Shown here in pieces: positions 19,641 through 31,835 of a DNA stretch of 64,000 nucleotides (its first letter is position 1; every line of letters begins with the position of its first letter). This stretch comes from Dermacentor variabilis (Eukaryota; Arthropoda; Arachnida; Ixodida; Ixodidae), in assembly GCF_050947875.1 (NCBI RefSeq), contig NC_134569.1, positions 201,010,627 to 201,074,626 of the forward strand, given 5' to 3'. Below the pieces are notes generated by a model. It searched no databases and was not told the DNA's origin. It worked only from the letters and a program-made list of their open reading frames with translations. Made by a program: the position numbers and the translations under genes.

Positions 19641-22569
19641 AAGGCTGCGTTGGAAGGCACACGGCATCCGAAGGACGACGTGCGAAGCACACACACCAGG
19701 ACCCGCATTTACATAAAGCTCTTGCACTAGAACTGTTCGTAAGAGCAAATTTCACCGAATCTTGATATTGGGCACATTATAGCACAACTCTTAGGCGCCC
19801 TTTCCTGCGGCGAGCGTCGGCGTTGTCCCTCGTAACCGAGCGAAAGAACACTGCGAAGGATGAAAGCGAATGCGGAGCGCAGCGCTCGGTGAAAGACATC
19901 GATCGCTTGAGAGCGCGAGGAGGAAAGTGGAGGAGGAGGGTGCAGCGGCACTATTGGGGGCGAGATACCCCACTGGAAAAGCTGGCGCCACCGTCGGTAT
20001 GAGGTGGCATGACGGACCACGTGGACACAGCGGCCGCGTCGGCTGCTTCGGAAGCGCCAAAGCGAGCTGAAAACCAAAGTTTAATGTCCCACCTGCGCCG
20101 CGGTTCTGATTTAGTGGTGAGGCTTTACCGCCTTGGGTGTCTGCTTGACAACATTTGAAAGTACTGTAATAAGTAGTGGCGGCCTTTAGAGGCGTGCAGC
20201 ATGGTAGGCTACTGCTCGGTACTGCAGTGCCGGACGTACGCAACGGAGCCCTATGTCAGCCTTATTCACACGTAGCCGTAGGGCAAGCAGCTGCGTGAAG
20301 CTTGGTTGGCGAAACTTAGAACCGGCGGACAGCCATTGGCTACAACTCGGGTATGGAGCGAGCACAGACGTCAGGAAGATTTCTGCTACGGCGCCGGGAC
20401 TGCGCGATGTTCGGTGAGTAGCAGAAAACGCGCACTCAGACGCTCGGCCGCGCCTGGCAGCCCGGCTAATGTCATGACGGTTTTGTCTATGAACTTGTTG
20501 GTGCTAGATACTGGCAAGTTCACTGGAAGGGAAAGGGAGCGGTAAGACGCACATTACAGAAAGGCATGAATATGGTCATGTTTGTATTATGAAATGATGC
20601 ACTGGATTACGAAAAAGAAGCAGAGGGTAATAACACGCTGAGAAGACCGATAAACATACAGTGCGACGCAACTTGAGAAAGAATATTTATATGTCCAAGA
20701 ATTTAGAAAACAGAAAAAGATTGAATCGTCGCGACGGCACAACACATGTCGCCGTAGGTGTCGAAGTCTCTATAACGCAATTATTTTTGAACAGTTGTGA
20801 TAGCGTCCACGTAGCAATGGTTGCTAGTGAACTGTCGAATTCTCATATGCTGCGTTCTAAAACCTCACAGCACGGTGCGAAAACGCGCTCACAGCGAAAG
20901 CAAAACATTGTGCGCGGACATACATGCAGACGCGCAGTCGGTCGCCGCGAACCCGTGCGATCGCTGCATTGAGGCTTCATTCTGTTATGTCCCATTTGGT
21001 TATACAGGCAGCCCACGATTAGAGCATATTTCACATAGTTTACTCAGCGTTTGCCTACCTTTCACGCAAGAAGCCAGTTCGGGAGACTCAACCGCGGCGA
21101 CCACGCGCAGTGGCGTTCACTGTACGTATTTGGTAAGGAGATCGCATCTGTAAACGATTCCGTGCTTTCAGTTTGTCCAAGATTATTATATAGATAGTCA
21201 AAAACTTTCCTCGTTTTGAGAGTACGTACAAAAATGTCGATGAGGGCTGTCGCGTGGTGTTATTATTGAGCGCCGTAAGCGAAACGTACGAGGAGCGCGC
21301 CGCGTGATCCCTTATACTACGCAAGGGAGGCGCTTCCGACAGATGGCGACTCCGTAACTTCTCGCCCCCAATGAGGCGGAACGCAGAGGAGGACGATATG
21401 GCGAAAAAGTGAGAAGAAAAGCGTAGTGCTGCGCAAGAAGGGCTTTGCGGCGGCTTTGCGGCAACCATGCCTACGACATGGCGCCAGAGTAGCATGCGGC
21501 GTTTGTATAGAAACAGAGCGCTCCATGAGTGGAGGTTTGTCTGCGGCGCCTGCTGTGAATCGCGCCCACGCGTCACCCACGCGCAGCCTCTTACGATCTC
21601 CCGATTAGCCAGGCAGCCGCGTTACATATCGCTTCGATTGCAACGTGCGGCACGAGACATATTGTCCGCGTCAGCCAACGTATCGCGAAATGAAAACACG
21701 TATGATAGATTCGCTCAAATTTCGCATTAGGGAATACCGTAATCGCCGGTGAACCTTATTTTCAGCGAAGGCAGTCGAAATGGTGGAGAGAACTTACGAA
21801 CAAGAAGCTTTGTGAATTCGGCCACAGAGAAACGACAACAAGGAAAGTGCTTGTTTTGTTGTTTTCGTTCTTGCCGTGTTCGTGCTGCGCACCAATACTT
21901 CACTGTACTATACCGCATACTACGCGTATTGGGCGGAAGGATTGACTATAATCTGCAGGCGTTCGAAGTCTACGTAAAACAAATCGCAAATAATTATTGC
22001 TCAATTTTATCCTTCCAACCATAGGCACTGGGCTGTGGAGGGCGCCATATTGCTGCGTTTCGTATTACGCGGAAGCTTCAGTTCAACTAGAATGCTGCCT
22101 ATTCAAGTACACGCAATATTGCAGAACTCATCATTTCATATAAAGCTCGGAAAGCAACCCAAACGCATCCACCGACATGCACCTGCCGCTGCAGGTGTCG
22201 AACCCACCACCAAATGCATAGCCGCACAACGCTATTCCCGTGGTGCACCGCCTATAAGAGGCGCCGCTGATAGCGACTTAGCGGGCGCTTCCAAAAGTAC
22301 GCTCGGGAGCAGTAGGAGACGACAACCCTTTGTAGCAAGGATGGCTGAAGTTCGCGGCTGCGATTCCTCCTTTGTTCGGGTGCCAGACTGCTTCTTCTAC
22401 GGTGACAGCTGCAGAGAAGACGCTGGCCTCTGTGGGAGCGGGGATGAAAACGTTGTTACCAGTGTTTGTGACAACCCGGTCCACATACGTGCCTGGTGCG
22501 TCCCGCGGACAAACGCAATGAATCCCATTTACACGAAGTGGAGCTAATGTTAACTAGCCGCTAGGAGTT
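19641..22569. other. No gene recognised; weak tRNA-like fragment near 22190
   Basis: The stretch contains many short overlapping frames and nothing conserved. On the minus strand near 22180-22235, ggtgggttcgacacctgcag looks like a SINE box B, but the rest of a tRNA head cannot be traced. Confidence 0.4.
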
Positions 22570-23480
22570 AAGTAATGCGATGTCTCGATCGCTTTTTAGA
22601 GCGCAGCTCTTTGGCGTCCGTTCCTGCGTTTCGCGTCCCCATTAAATCTCGCCGTCGGCCTCGCCGCAACCAAGGTCCCGCGCTGCTCCAGCTGCGTACG
22701 TTCCTGCTGGCATCTATCGCGCGCGGCGCGAGTCTTGCTCTCCCCTGGTCCTCGAAAGCCGGATCGCGAGTTCTCGCCTATCCTCTCGCTCCCTTCCTCC
22801 GCGCACCTCCGTTGCGGTGACTCTCGCCGCTACCGTCGACTCCGTCCTTGCCGTCCCTTCTCCCGCTGTCGCGGCACTGCCGAGGTGGCGGCGGCGGGCG
22901 CTCCTTACCGCCTCGCGCGTGATTTACGGCTCTCCGCTCCTCCGTCTTCGCGTCGCGTGGCTGTACGGCTCTGAGCCTTGTCTCTCGCTTCCCCATTTGC
23001 GGGGTGTGCTCCTCAGTGGCATTTGTCGCCTCTGGAAGTGCTTGCGCCTGGCTGTTCGCATTAAACGCGTAGCGAAGTACGTTTCCTCTACATTTCTTCT
23101 GTGCCTCGCGCGCACGCAGAGTCATCTTGCGGCAAACACAGAAGGCCCCCTCCTGGCACTGTACGGCGCTGCCCCGACAGCTGGCGCACCACTCGCCCGC
23201 TTCTAGAGGACGATCCCATCGAAACGTCAGCCCCATGATCGCGTCCGCCGTCATGGCGCGTCGCGGCCCGGCTGTCCGTGCCGATCACGACGTTTGGCTC
23301 GTGTAGATCGTTTCTCCCTCCGAGACACCGAGTTCTTTGGTTCGTTCCGCTTGCTCAGGCGCACGTTTCGTCTTTGTGCGACTGAAGAGCATGCCGAGCG
23401 AATGAGTGGGCGGTACTAACGGGGTGCGATAGCGCTATCGCGTTCCACTCTTGAAGGCAAAGCTTCAGCGTCCTCCAATT
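22570..23480. other. GC-rich block with sharp edges, probable dispersed repeat
   Basis: Composition switches abruptly to C/G-rich at about 22570 and back to AT-rich at about 23460. Open frames run in several phases on both strands, so coding cannot be inferred. The block ends with gcgatagcgctatcgcg (perfect palindrome core cgatagcgctatcg, 23428-23441) and a ttgaaggcaaagcttca segment. I recall this block as recurrent in tick sequence, without being able to name its family. Confidence 0.4.
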
Positions 23481-24935
23481 TTTTTATCCCTTTAATTCTA
23501 CCCTTGCCGTAATACTGCTTCTGTACCTCAAAAATAAGCCCACCTCGTTAGTGAAGACCTATATCTCAAACGAATCCGCGCGGTGCGATGTCTACACATG
23601 TCGTTGTGATCTTTCTGTAGATGAATACATGTGACATCGCCGAATAAGTGCCGCCAAAGCCGCCTCAAGAGGAATAGTTGCGAATTTATTGGTGGAAACG
23701 CGTACACAAGTCAACGAAGTCACCAAGCGCACGCGTTAATAAGAGCGCGAGTTAGCGCTGTACTGACGATGCAATTGTGCTGCATACGCCGATAAACTGC
23801 CGTTCCTCTGCAGTTTTTACAGCATTAAATTCATTAAGGCAGCTGCTTGGAAACGTACAAAGCTAAAGTCTCACCAACTTATGAGTAGTTTATTTTTCTC
23901 GAATGTTACTAGAGAGATGCCACATGATATATTCAAAGGCACAGCAGCGCCAGCCAAAGTAGATGGGCGCTGGCGGGAAGGCCGGGTTTAGTCCTCTGTG
24001 GCGTAAGCACAATAAGAAAGAATTCAGTTGAGTACAACATTAAAATGCGAAAATGGACTACTAGTGAAAAAAAAAAACAATTCACTCGGCGTGGTAAGTC
24101 TACTCCGAGAGCATCGAGATGTGATGACTTCCCAAACGTGACTTATTCGGTTCAGTGAAGATGGAACAGAAATAACAGATGCAGAAACTATTAGCAATTC
24201 TCGCCCTCAATGACCTACTTTCTTAGCACATTTCCCAAGATACCACAATATCTGAGATGCCCTCGGGCGAAAAGAATAAAGCTGTTAAAGAAGCACTTGC
24301 CTGGTAACATTCCGATAAGATACAGCGTGATTCAGACCCTTTACCAACGAGGTAGGGTGAAAACCTGGCACTCCAAAAAAGTCAACAACAGTTATGCAAG
24401 AAGCAACTGGCAACAGTTCAACATGCGCGAAGCCGCGCATAAGATACATGCAAAGGCATGGAGTGCTTGACAGCTGGTGCGAGGATTTATCGGGCCGCAT
24501 AAAACCAACAATTTCAGTTATTGCAAGCTTCGGTAGCTTTATCAAAGAAAACGGTGGACTCGTTCAGTCGTGCTGCCTATAGCTATCACAACGTGGTAAA
24601 GAAACGGTAAACGGTTGAACCGGCAAACGGCATCGACAACTTTAGCGAAATGCCTTTAAACCGCTTGCTGCACTAGACGAACTTCGTCGCTTACGCGTAT
24701 AAATATGATCGAGTGGAAAAAACACCGGCACGACAAAAAAAAAAAGGATGAAAAAAATAAAGCCCACCGAACGGCAGCAAACCAATGCTATTGTTGCTTT
24801 CGCTGACGAGGTTTTGCGGGGAATGATTACAACCGTACGACGGCACATTTTTACCGGTATTTGAGCACCCCACCGTACAATTCTTCTTCGACATTCCTTG
24901 AAGCTTTGGCCAGCACACACATGTGAAGGGTGTTG
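23481..24935. other. No gene recognised
   Basis: AT-rich sequence. Short frames only, none with a motif. Confidence 0.5.
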
Positions 24936-25588
24936 CTTATTTCACTCTGAAAACTTGAATAAGACAGAGAAGTACGACGAACGACGCAGGAAACTACGGC
25001 GCGCGGCTGGTTCCTTTCCCGAGTGCCCTGCGCAATGCCGCCACCAGGGGCGCGTCCATCGGCGCGCACTAGAATTTATGATAACTGAAAAGGAAGCTCA
25101 TTACTTTTCGAAGCGAGATCGGGATGCCTTAGAACACGCACCTATACAGCGAGATTAAGACGGAAGAAGAAGCATGTGCTTGCTGCGGTAAAGCTAGGGA
25201 GACTATGGAGCATGTTTTATTGGAATGTGAAGAAGTCTACCCAGCGGTCGATTTAGGCGCCGCTGGCCTCCTTGAAGCACTCAGCGAGAGTACTGGAAAA
25301 GTAAATATGTCCGGCAGTAGGCATTAGTAAGAGGCTATTGGAGGATTGGTGGAAGAAAAGGAGGGAAACGACAGAAAACGGAGATGTACAAAATCAGTTC
25401 GAAATAAGGGATCACAAAATTTGGTTGGGGTAGTTCATATTGTTTTTTTTTCTCTTTTTTATTGTTCAACCTAGGTAGGACATTAGGCAGTATAATAGTA
25501 AGAGCTTTGTGGCGCAACCAACCGCCCCGTTCCAATGGGGACGCTCATAACATCCATCCATCCATCCATCCATCCATCCATCCATCCA
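24936..25588 (+). mobile_element. 3' end of an R1/I-type LINE with (catc)n tail
   Basis: About 25088-25160 encodes G-S-S-L-L-F-E-A-R-S-G. After a frameshift, 25174-25227 encodes C-A-C-C-G-K-A-R-E-T-M-E-H-V-L-L-E-C, the C-terminal CCHC motif of R1/I-type ORF2. A 3' UTR follows, containing ggcgcaaccaaccgccccgt and ggggacgctcataa, and then nine catc units. The 5' limit is uncertain. Frameshifts and stops show it is dead. Confidence 0.75.
25551..25588 (+). repeat. (catc)9 tail
   Basis: Perfect catc repeat ending the LINE; typical of target-primed tails in this family. Confidence 0.9.
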
Positions 25589-25591
25589 CTA

Positions 25592-25620
25592 CGCGTGTAG
25601 CCACTGAGCTACCGCGGCGT
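25592..25620 (-). mobile_element. tRNA-head remnant of a SINE
   Basis: The minus strand reads cgccgcggtagctcagtggc, a near-perfect tRNA 5' half with box A. It abuts the LINE tail. Nothing of the SINE body is recognisable beyond it. Confidence 0.5.
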
Positions 25621-27031
25621 ATCTGATATTATTTCAAAGGCTGCTCCGTCTAGGTCGCTCGTTCCATTCCTGCGGGCGTGCCGACAAGGAACATCGGTGT
25701 GGCACTGCCAACAATGCAACGAGAGAGCGAGACGCGGGTAACTGTAAGAAAAAACGCAGACACACTTAAGTACGGGCGCTGACAGGACAAAAAGTTGGTG
25801 ACGTTTCCCTTTGTGAACGCGGGTTAGGCGCAAACGTACGGATGGTATTCCCTTTAGTGCCTTGAGCGTAGAATGCTTTAGAAATGCTTTGATTGCGTGT
25901 ACGTGTGGCCGTTTTTTCGAAGCTTATTTTAAATTTTTTGTTTTATGCCCGTTTTTCGATATTTATAAAGTGTGAAGTGCCATTAAGGAAGATGGTAAGG
26001 CACTGCAAGGAAATCGCACAGCCTTTATTGTTTCAAGCAATCTGGTAAATACTATGCACGCTATTCATCTTCCCATTATCCTATTTCGTCTTGTGCTGTC
26101 TCCTGGGCACGCCAAGCCCGCGCCTTTTGCCGGACATGTTCAGCTCGTGTCCGGCCCTTGGCGACGTTTTCGGGGTTGCTCGAGGCGCGCTCGGCCTGCC
26201 GCCGCTCGCGTTGCTGCTCCGTCCTTCTCTCTCGGCGCTCGGCCCCTCGACCACGAGACGAACCCGGTGCGTCCATAGCGCACACGGAATCCGTAGTAAC
26301 TGCCAGAGGAGGTCAACCCAGCGCGCCTACGCCTACCCTCCTCCGGGATGCTTCGCCTCCTTTCTCGCTTCATTCAATTAAGGAGCGCGTTGAACCAACA
26401 CCCCCTAGACAAGAAGGCCTGAGTTCTAGGCGAGTGACGTTACGGAGAAGAGGCCGGCGGTGCGCTTGGGGACACGGGTTGAATGAAGGGATCGCGGCTT
26501 GGTTCACCTACCAGCAGTGTGCTTCATTGACCACTTCACACTTGTTCTTCAGTCGAAACTGCGGAATCAGCAGCAGACACCTTACAAAGCATTTATTTTT
26601 AGGCACAGATACAAAGCAGCTTTGTAAAGCTTGTGCAAGTATTGATGCCAGCAGCTTCTTATAACGTCGCGTTTTGTTGTCTTTGTAATGTACGTCTTTT
26701 TTGCTTTATTATTATTATTTATTATAGCCCTTACTTCATACTTATTATTTAAAATAAATTGAATCCATAAAAACTTTTCATTCCGTCTCTTTATACTTAT
26801 GGTTTTTATGGCGCGGCAATGACGAATGTAAGGCACTCGATTAGCTTCATAAATGAGTACGAACAATTTTATTTAGGACACATGTACTTATTCCAATCTA
26901 GATTGAGCTTGAACGAATAATTTCGGTTTCGACACACTACTCACCGCAGTTCACTAATTTACAACTACTCAAATAAGTTTAGAAATGGGATATAAAACAT
27001 TCGTGCAGCTATTTACAAAGAAACAGCTACC
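25621..27031. other. No gene recognised; GC-rich at 26080-26480
   Basis: The GC-rich part has overlapping frames (for example 26158-26664) without conserved features. 26590-27030 is AT-rich with att repeats near 26706-26725. Confidence 0.4.
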
Positions 27032-27526
27032 TTATTGCGCAGTTTCAGCTTTTCTCTTCCTTGCCTTAGCAATGGCATCCAACATTTTGTCATTCATATT
27101 GCAGCAGTAGTGCTTCAATAAAATATTCGGGCGACACCACAAAAGGTGCATTAACACAAATTCACATTTGTGTCTATCTTCGCAGGCGTCAGAATCTGAG
27201 AAATCATCACTGACGAGCAGTTCAAGCCTGAGGTCAGTGACTAAACGACGTTCGTTGGGCAGTCTAATAAATTTCCCTTTCGCTTGTAGTTGCTTAATAA
27301 CCACGTAGTTGTGTGCGACAGCATTGACGGCAAATATAGCTGGATAGACAAGTCCTCCCCTGTCAAGTTGTTTCACGAGGTCGTACTGTGAAACAACTAA
27401 TTCTAACGTTGCTGATTTAAAGGCACTTTCTGTGATTGAGCAATTAACCTTCCCGTATATTTCAAAAGTATAAAGATGCCAGGTCATAACTGAGCAGAGT
27501 GTCAATAAAGTTGTTACCACCACCAC
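27032..27526 (-). CDS. Possible transposase-derived ORF, C-terminal part (164 codons)
   Basis: The open frame runs from just after a TAG to a stop. Its first codon is GTG, the first ATG comes 13 codons later, and so this is an exon or a 5'-truncated relic rather than a whole gene. Residues about 55-63 read L-D-R-G-G-L-V-Y-P, a motif seen in the C-terminal part of THAP/P-element-like and related transposases. It is followed by an acidic stretch (S-D-D-F-S-D-S-D), N-I-L-L-K-H-Y-C-C-N-M-N-D-K and a basic end K-A-R-K-R-K, which could be a nuclear signal. The AT-balanced codons differ from the GC-driven frames nearby. It may be a domesticated gene exon or simply a DNA-transposon relic. A possible AG acceptor directly precedes the frame, and a GTAAG donor lies about 20 bp further upstream on this strand. 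Confidence 0.4.
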   Translation of the reverse strand: MVVVTTLLTLCSVMTWHLYTFEIYGKVNCSITESAFKSATLELVVSQYDLVKQLDRGGLVYPAIFAVNAVAHNYVVIKQLQAKGKFIRLPNERRLVTDLRLELLVSDDFSDSDACEDRHKCEFVLMHLLWCRPNILLKHYCCNMNDKMLDAIAKARKRKAETAQ

Positions 27527-28435
27527 CTATGAAGTTCAGAACATCTTACCCTGGAGTGCGGTGGTACAATGAAGTCTGCACGTGGTATCGCCCTAATCAG
27601 GCACTATGGGCTTCTTCGTCTCGCGGAAACTTGAAGACATGATTTTTTTGCCCCGATTTGTAATTGCTCCCTCAATTGGGCACGCAGGCACTTATTAGGC
27701 ATATCTTGGCATGGCATTCCACATTCCGGGGCAATGAAGAATCGCGGTACACACAATCGCTAGCACAGGACAAATGTAGAAACTACAAGCGCTGGTCACG
27801 TCCAGAAAAAAAAAAGTACGTTCGGAAGCATACGACAGCATGCCGAGCATGCCGGGAGTCATTTAACCCCGACGCTCTTCAAGGAGCGGCAGGGCTCCTG
27901 GAACTAGTCGAATTGTTGTCGCCATCGTCGCCCCCTCGGTCTTCTCCGATTGGCCGGGGTTAACCATTGTATATCTTCCGCGCTTCATTTTCAACACATG
28001 CTCCCCGCTAGTGGCTTTGCAGCGCGCTGCACGGAACTTCTATGTAGGCCTCTTCTGCGTGACGTAGTTCAGGGAGTGGGGGGGGGGGGAGGGAACAGCT
28101 AGAAGGCCTCAAGTTCTCTAGAGGGCGTTGGTTGAACGCGCGGCAAAGGTGGCGCTGCTTTGCCGCACGTTCCGCGCGCTCCCCATGCCCATTTCATTTT
28201 CCGTACAATTGTATGACCACGTGCAATTACCGGCGAGCAATTCTTATCTCCTTCACCTCCAGGCGCCTTCCTCCTACGGCGCTCGGTTCCCTCGCGGCGA
28301 CACACATAATCTCGCCGATTTCACAGACGGGAGATGCATCCTTGAGCATAAAAATAAAAAAAAATATCAATGCCATTCCACTCTGTGAAGGATAACCAGC
28401 GAAGCTGTGCATGTGGGCCTCTTAATGCTGAACTG
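27527..28435. other. No gene recognised
   Basis: Includes a G-run at 28079-28091 and a moderately GC-rich part at 27840-28340. No supportable frame. Confidence 0.5.
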
Positions 28436-28602
28436 CACCTCCGCCGCGGGTCGGCGCGGCATTGCACTATCTTCAGGATCGGGCCAGAATTGCACTATCT
28501 CGGGTGTCGCCCACGTATGGGTATTGCTTAACGCCTGCTTCACCTCTGCCGCGGGTCGGCCTGGCATTGCACTACCTTTGGAATCAGCCCACGCATGGAA
28601 TG
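28436..28602. repeat. Imperfect direct duplication (about 62-86 bp)
   Basis: cacctccgccgcgggtcggc at 28436 recurs as cacctctgccgcgggtcggc at 28540. Both copies continue through cggcattgcactat/c and a cagccca/gccca-cg-atgg end. Copy 1 holds an extra internal partial repeat (gaattgcactatctcggg). About 40 bp downstream, tatacagcttcgctgtaaa (28644-28662) recurs exactly at 44060-44078. The block looks like part of a dispersed repeat. Confidence 0.7.
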
Positions 28603-30792
28603 TTTTTTTCTTAAGACAAGACAATTTCCTTGGACGGTAGAGGTATACAGCTTCGCTGTAAAAGAGTTGGCAATTTCGCATGACGGGCGAAGCCCTAACA
28701 GCAATACTAAGGTTTAGGATTGCGCTTCAACTCCTTGTACAGTGCTAATTTGAACTACCTGCGGATGCGACATGCTGACGGAATGCAACAGGCAAGGCAA
28801 ATTCTTCTGGGAAGAAGAGACAGCACCCTGGCAGCTACAATGCGTTTGAAAACACTAGCGTCAGGTTACAGGCGGCGCAGGTCGACGCTGCACAAGATCA
28901 ATATGGATAAGAGCGACTAGATCCGATGACGTTAGTCAGAGACTATATAACTATTTGATCCGTAATTAGCCCTGGTAGTGGGGGAGCGTTAGTACTTTTG
29001 GTGGTGTAGGATAAAAAGCATACACGGCGAATGAGCTGTTTTATGACTGTTCTTTGCACTCTGCAATTGCCTAAGTTGTCACGCATAAATCACTCAAGAC
29101 CACAAAACCTGGTCAGAACAACTTCAGTGTTTGAATAATATATAATCTATCTAACATATCGTACAATCCATATGGACCGCCACACCAGTGCGACGGCGAA
29201 AACTTGCCAGGAGTGTCCACATGATTGCTATCGTAATAGAAAAAGACTATATTCTCCTGATCGCCAGCCTGTCCATATATTTTCGATGAAGGCCGTCATG
29301 ACCGCGTCGTGAGGCAAGGGTGCGGCTTTCTAGCTCTAGATCATAGTCTGTAGAGAAGGCTTGCCAACATGAACCTTTCACTTGCTGAAAAGCACCCTTT
29401 GAAGGGCACGGAACAGTAATGCGCTCTGAGTGGAGCTATTTGGCCCTCTTGGATCAAGATGCCATCCATGCAACTCATCTAAACTACGTGGCGCGTCATT
29501 ACACAAAAATCGTTTTGACGGCAAACACACATTACGTGGATCCTAATATTTGTCAATACGAACAGAAATATGGATACGAAAAACGTACACTCCGGTACTG
29601 TACACCAGTACCGGAGCTCATGTTGACTTTACAGATTAAAAAGCGCGCATCATTCCTCAAACAACCACGGTGATTCCCGGAAGCGGGTCCGCGATTTCGA
29701 TACATCCTTCGAAACTCGACGGAAAACCCAGCAGGTCACGGGACAGCGGTCATGAAAAGAACGAAACAAACTATCGTGCGAGCAGCAAATAGAGCGAATC
29801 ACCAATTCCTGGGCAGCAGGGCACCGTAACTGAGCTACGCGCAGTCAGGTTGTGCCGACGCCAAGCAATGCACGTTCAGAGCATGAAAAAAATAATGGCG
29901 GAGTGAAGTTGGAGGGCCGATAATTTATGTTAAATAATCCGTCTTCGACCACGCGCTCTTCTTCTTTGTTGCTGTCAGGGAAGGCCGTTTCAGAGCGTGG
30001 GGGGAGGGGGCTGAATCGTAGCGGACGAACACGGCAAAAAGAAACCATGGGAAAGGGAAAACACGAACAAAAGAAAGAAGAGGTCTAGTGCGAGAATCGA
30101 AAGACAAGTCGGCTGGCTGGAGAGGCAGGCGTTCGTTTATGCAAAACCATAAGGCAGTCAAAAACGCATTACTCCCGGGAGTCGAGACCCGGCCGCGAGA
30201 ACGAACCAGACGGCGATTTGATTTGCAACACCAGCGTGCTGGCGCGTGTGCTGGGACAGAAAGAGGGAGAGAGAGTGCGTGCGAAATAACGGGCAGTAAG
30301 GGGGGGGGGAGGGAAATGAAAAAGGTAAGACAAATAAATGTGGTCAAGCGAAGAAGGAAACAAAAACGTAGCAGGCTACAAGTTGAGTGCACGGCCGAGC
30401 ATGCGCGACGAGTCAATACAGGAAGGAAGAACGCAAGGAAGACGAGGAACGCGGGAAAAGAAATCCCAAGAGAAGGAGGTGGTAGAAGAAGAAACTTCTC
30501 GGCATGGAACGAGTCGAGAAACAGTCGGAACGGCAAACAGCCCTGAAAGAGGACCGTAAAGGAAGCCGGGCCAAAACTACAGATTCTACGGGGCAAACGA
30601 AGAGAACGAGAAAGGAAAATTAAAAAAAAACGAATACATGCATATTAGTGGACAATGTAGCTTCAAGGCTATAGCATGCAGGAACGAACGAGGGTGAGAT
30701 ACAGAAGAAAACACAATAGGCGGGACTCCGCCTCTTGTTCCCGTAGGATGCACTTCGATTATTCTACGGCCGCTTGCGTGCGTATCACGTTA

Positions 30793-30838
<46 letters not shown>

Positions 30839-31726
30839 TGTTTTTTCCGCGTTTCCGATATTCAAGCGGAGCGCCTCGCGTGACGACCGGAGTGTTTTAA
30901 GGAAGAGCGGCATTGCGCGTGTCTGGCTTGCACCCGAAGACCAATTCGAAACAGATGGGTTCTCGCAGGCAGAGGCCCGGATGTTTTGGTGATATGTAAA
31001 ACAGCTACGGCTATGGCGAAAAATAAGGAACACGGAGAGGAAGAAAACAAGACAACGACCAAGAAAGAAATATAACAATGCGATGCCGTAACTTATTTTT
31101 TTAAAAGAAAAGGAAAACGTACGTAGTCTTAGCTAGGGAAAGAGAGTAAATAAACGGCAGGACTAGGGCAACACCAATGAAAAAAATAATACCGTTATTC
31201 GTTATTCGAAACAAAAGCAAAAAAAGAAAGCATTGAAAGATTTTGTTCTTCCGTCGCTGCTTGCATTCGTAGTATTCTTAGACCCTTGCTCTTCATGCGT
31301 GTAACTCTTGAACAAACAAATAAGAAACGCTTGCAGCACCCTTAGAAAGAGGTATGTTTTAATAATAAACTGAAGCACGTTCGAGCAAAGTTCATCTCAC
31401 ACGGGAGCAATGGCGCTAAATCCAGAACCGTTACACAATTTGTTGTTGTCTTTGCTACACTGAGACTCGACACTATGTCCTTTCACGACCACGCGGTCGT
31501 GCGCTTCTCGTATCTTCAACACGAGTTGTATACAGAAACCGCGACGAATAACTGCCAAAAGACAATGTGTGGCTGCCTTTCAGGGGCAGAATGTTGCCCG
31601 GCGATTTAATATAATCGACGGCGTCTCGAAGTGCAACGGACTCGCAGGCGAAGCAACTGAAAAAACACGCCAAGGAACAATTTTTTAAAGCGTAGTACGC
31701 GGCTAAAGGTTGCTACTTCTGTCTTA
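28603..31726. other. No gene recognised; purine-rich 29980-30600
   Basis: The purine-rich segment gives long K/R/E-rich or S/L/F-rich frames on opposite strands (for example 30088-30546 and 29925-30596). These look compositional and are not called. Confidence 0.5.
30793..30836. repeat. (TA)n microsatellite
   Basis: About 22 uninterrupted TA units. Confidence 0.95.
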
Positions 31727-31835
31727 CCGAATAGCTCAGAAGCAAAAAAAGAGAGATAAAGAATTACGTGCCCGATGGTGGGATCGAAACGCCGCTCCCG
31801 AGCACAGCAGCCCAATCCTGCAACCGTTAGAGCGC
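31727..31835 (-). mobile_element. tRNA-derived SINE fragment
   Basis: On the minus strand a box A-like segment (ctaacggttgcagg, 31817-31830) and box B (gtttcgatcccac, 31778-31790) are spaced as in a tRNA. They are followed by gggcacgtaattctttatct and a T-rich tail. It is diverged, and no target duplication was found. Confidence 0.55.

Noticed and set aside
22035..22547. 170-codon plus-strand frame
   Set aside because: No domain. It spans a tRNA-like fragment near 22190 and looks like chance.
29925..30596. 223-codon frame on the minus strand
   Set aside because: A purine-rich tract gives low-complexity frames on both strands. No domain recognised.
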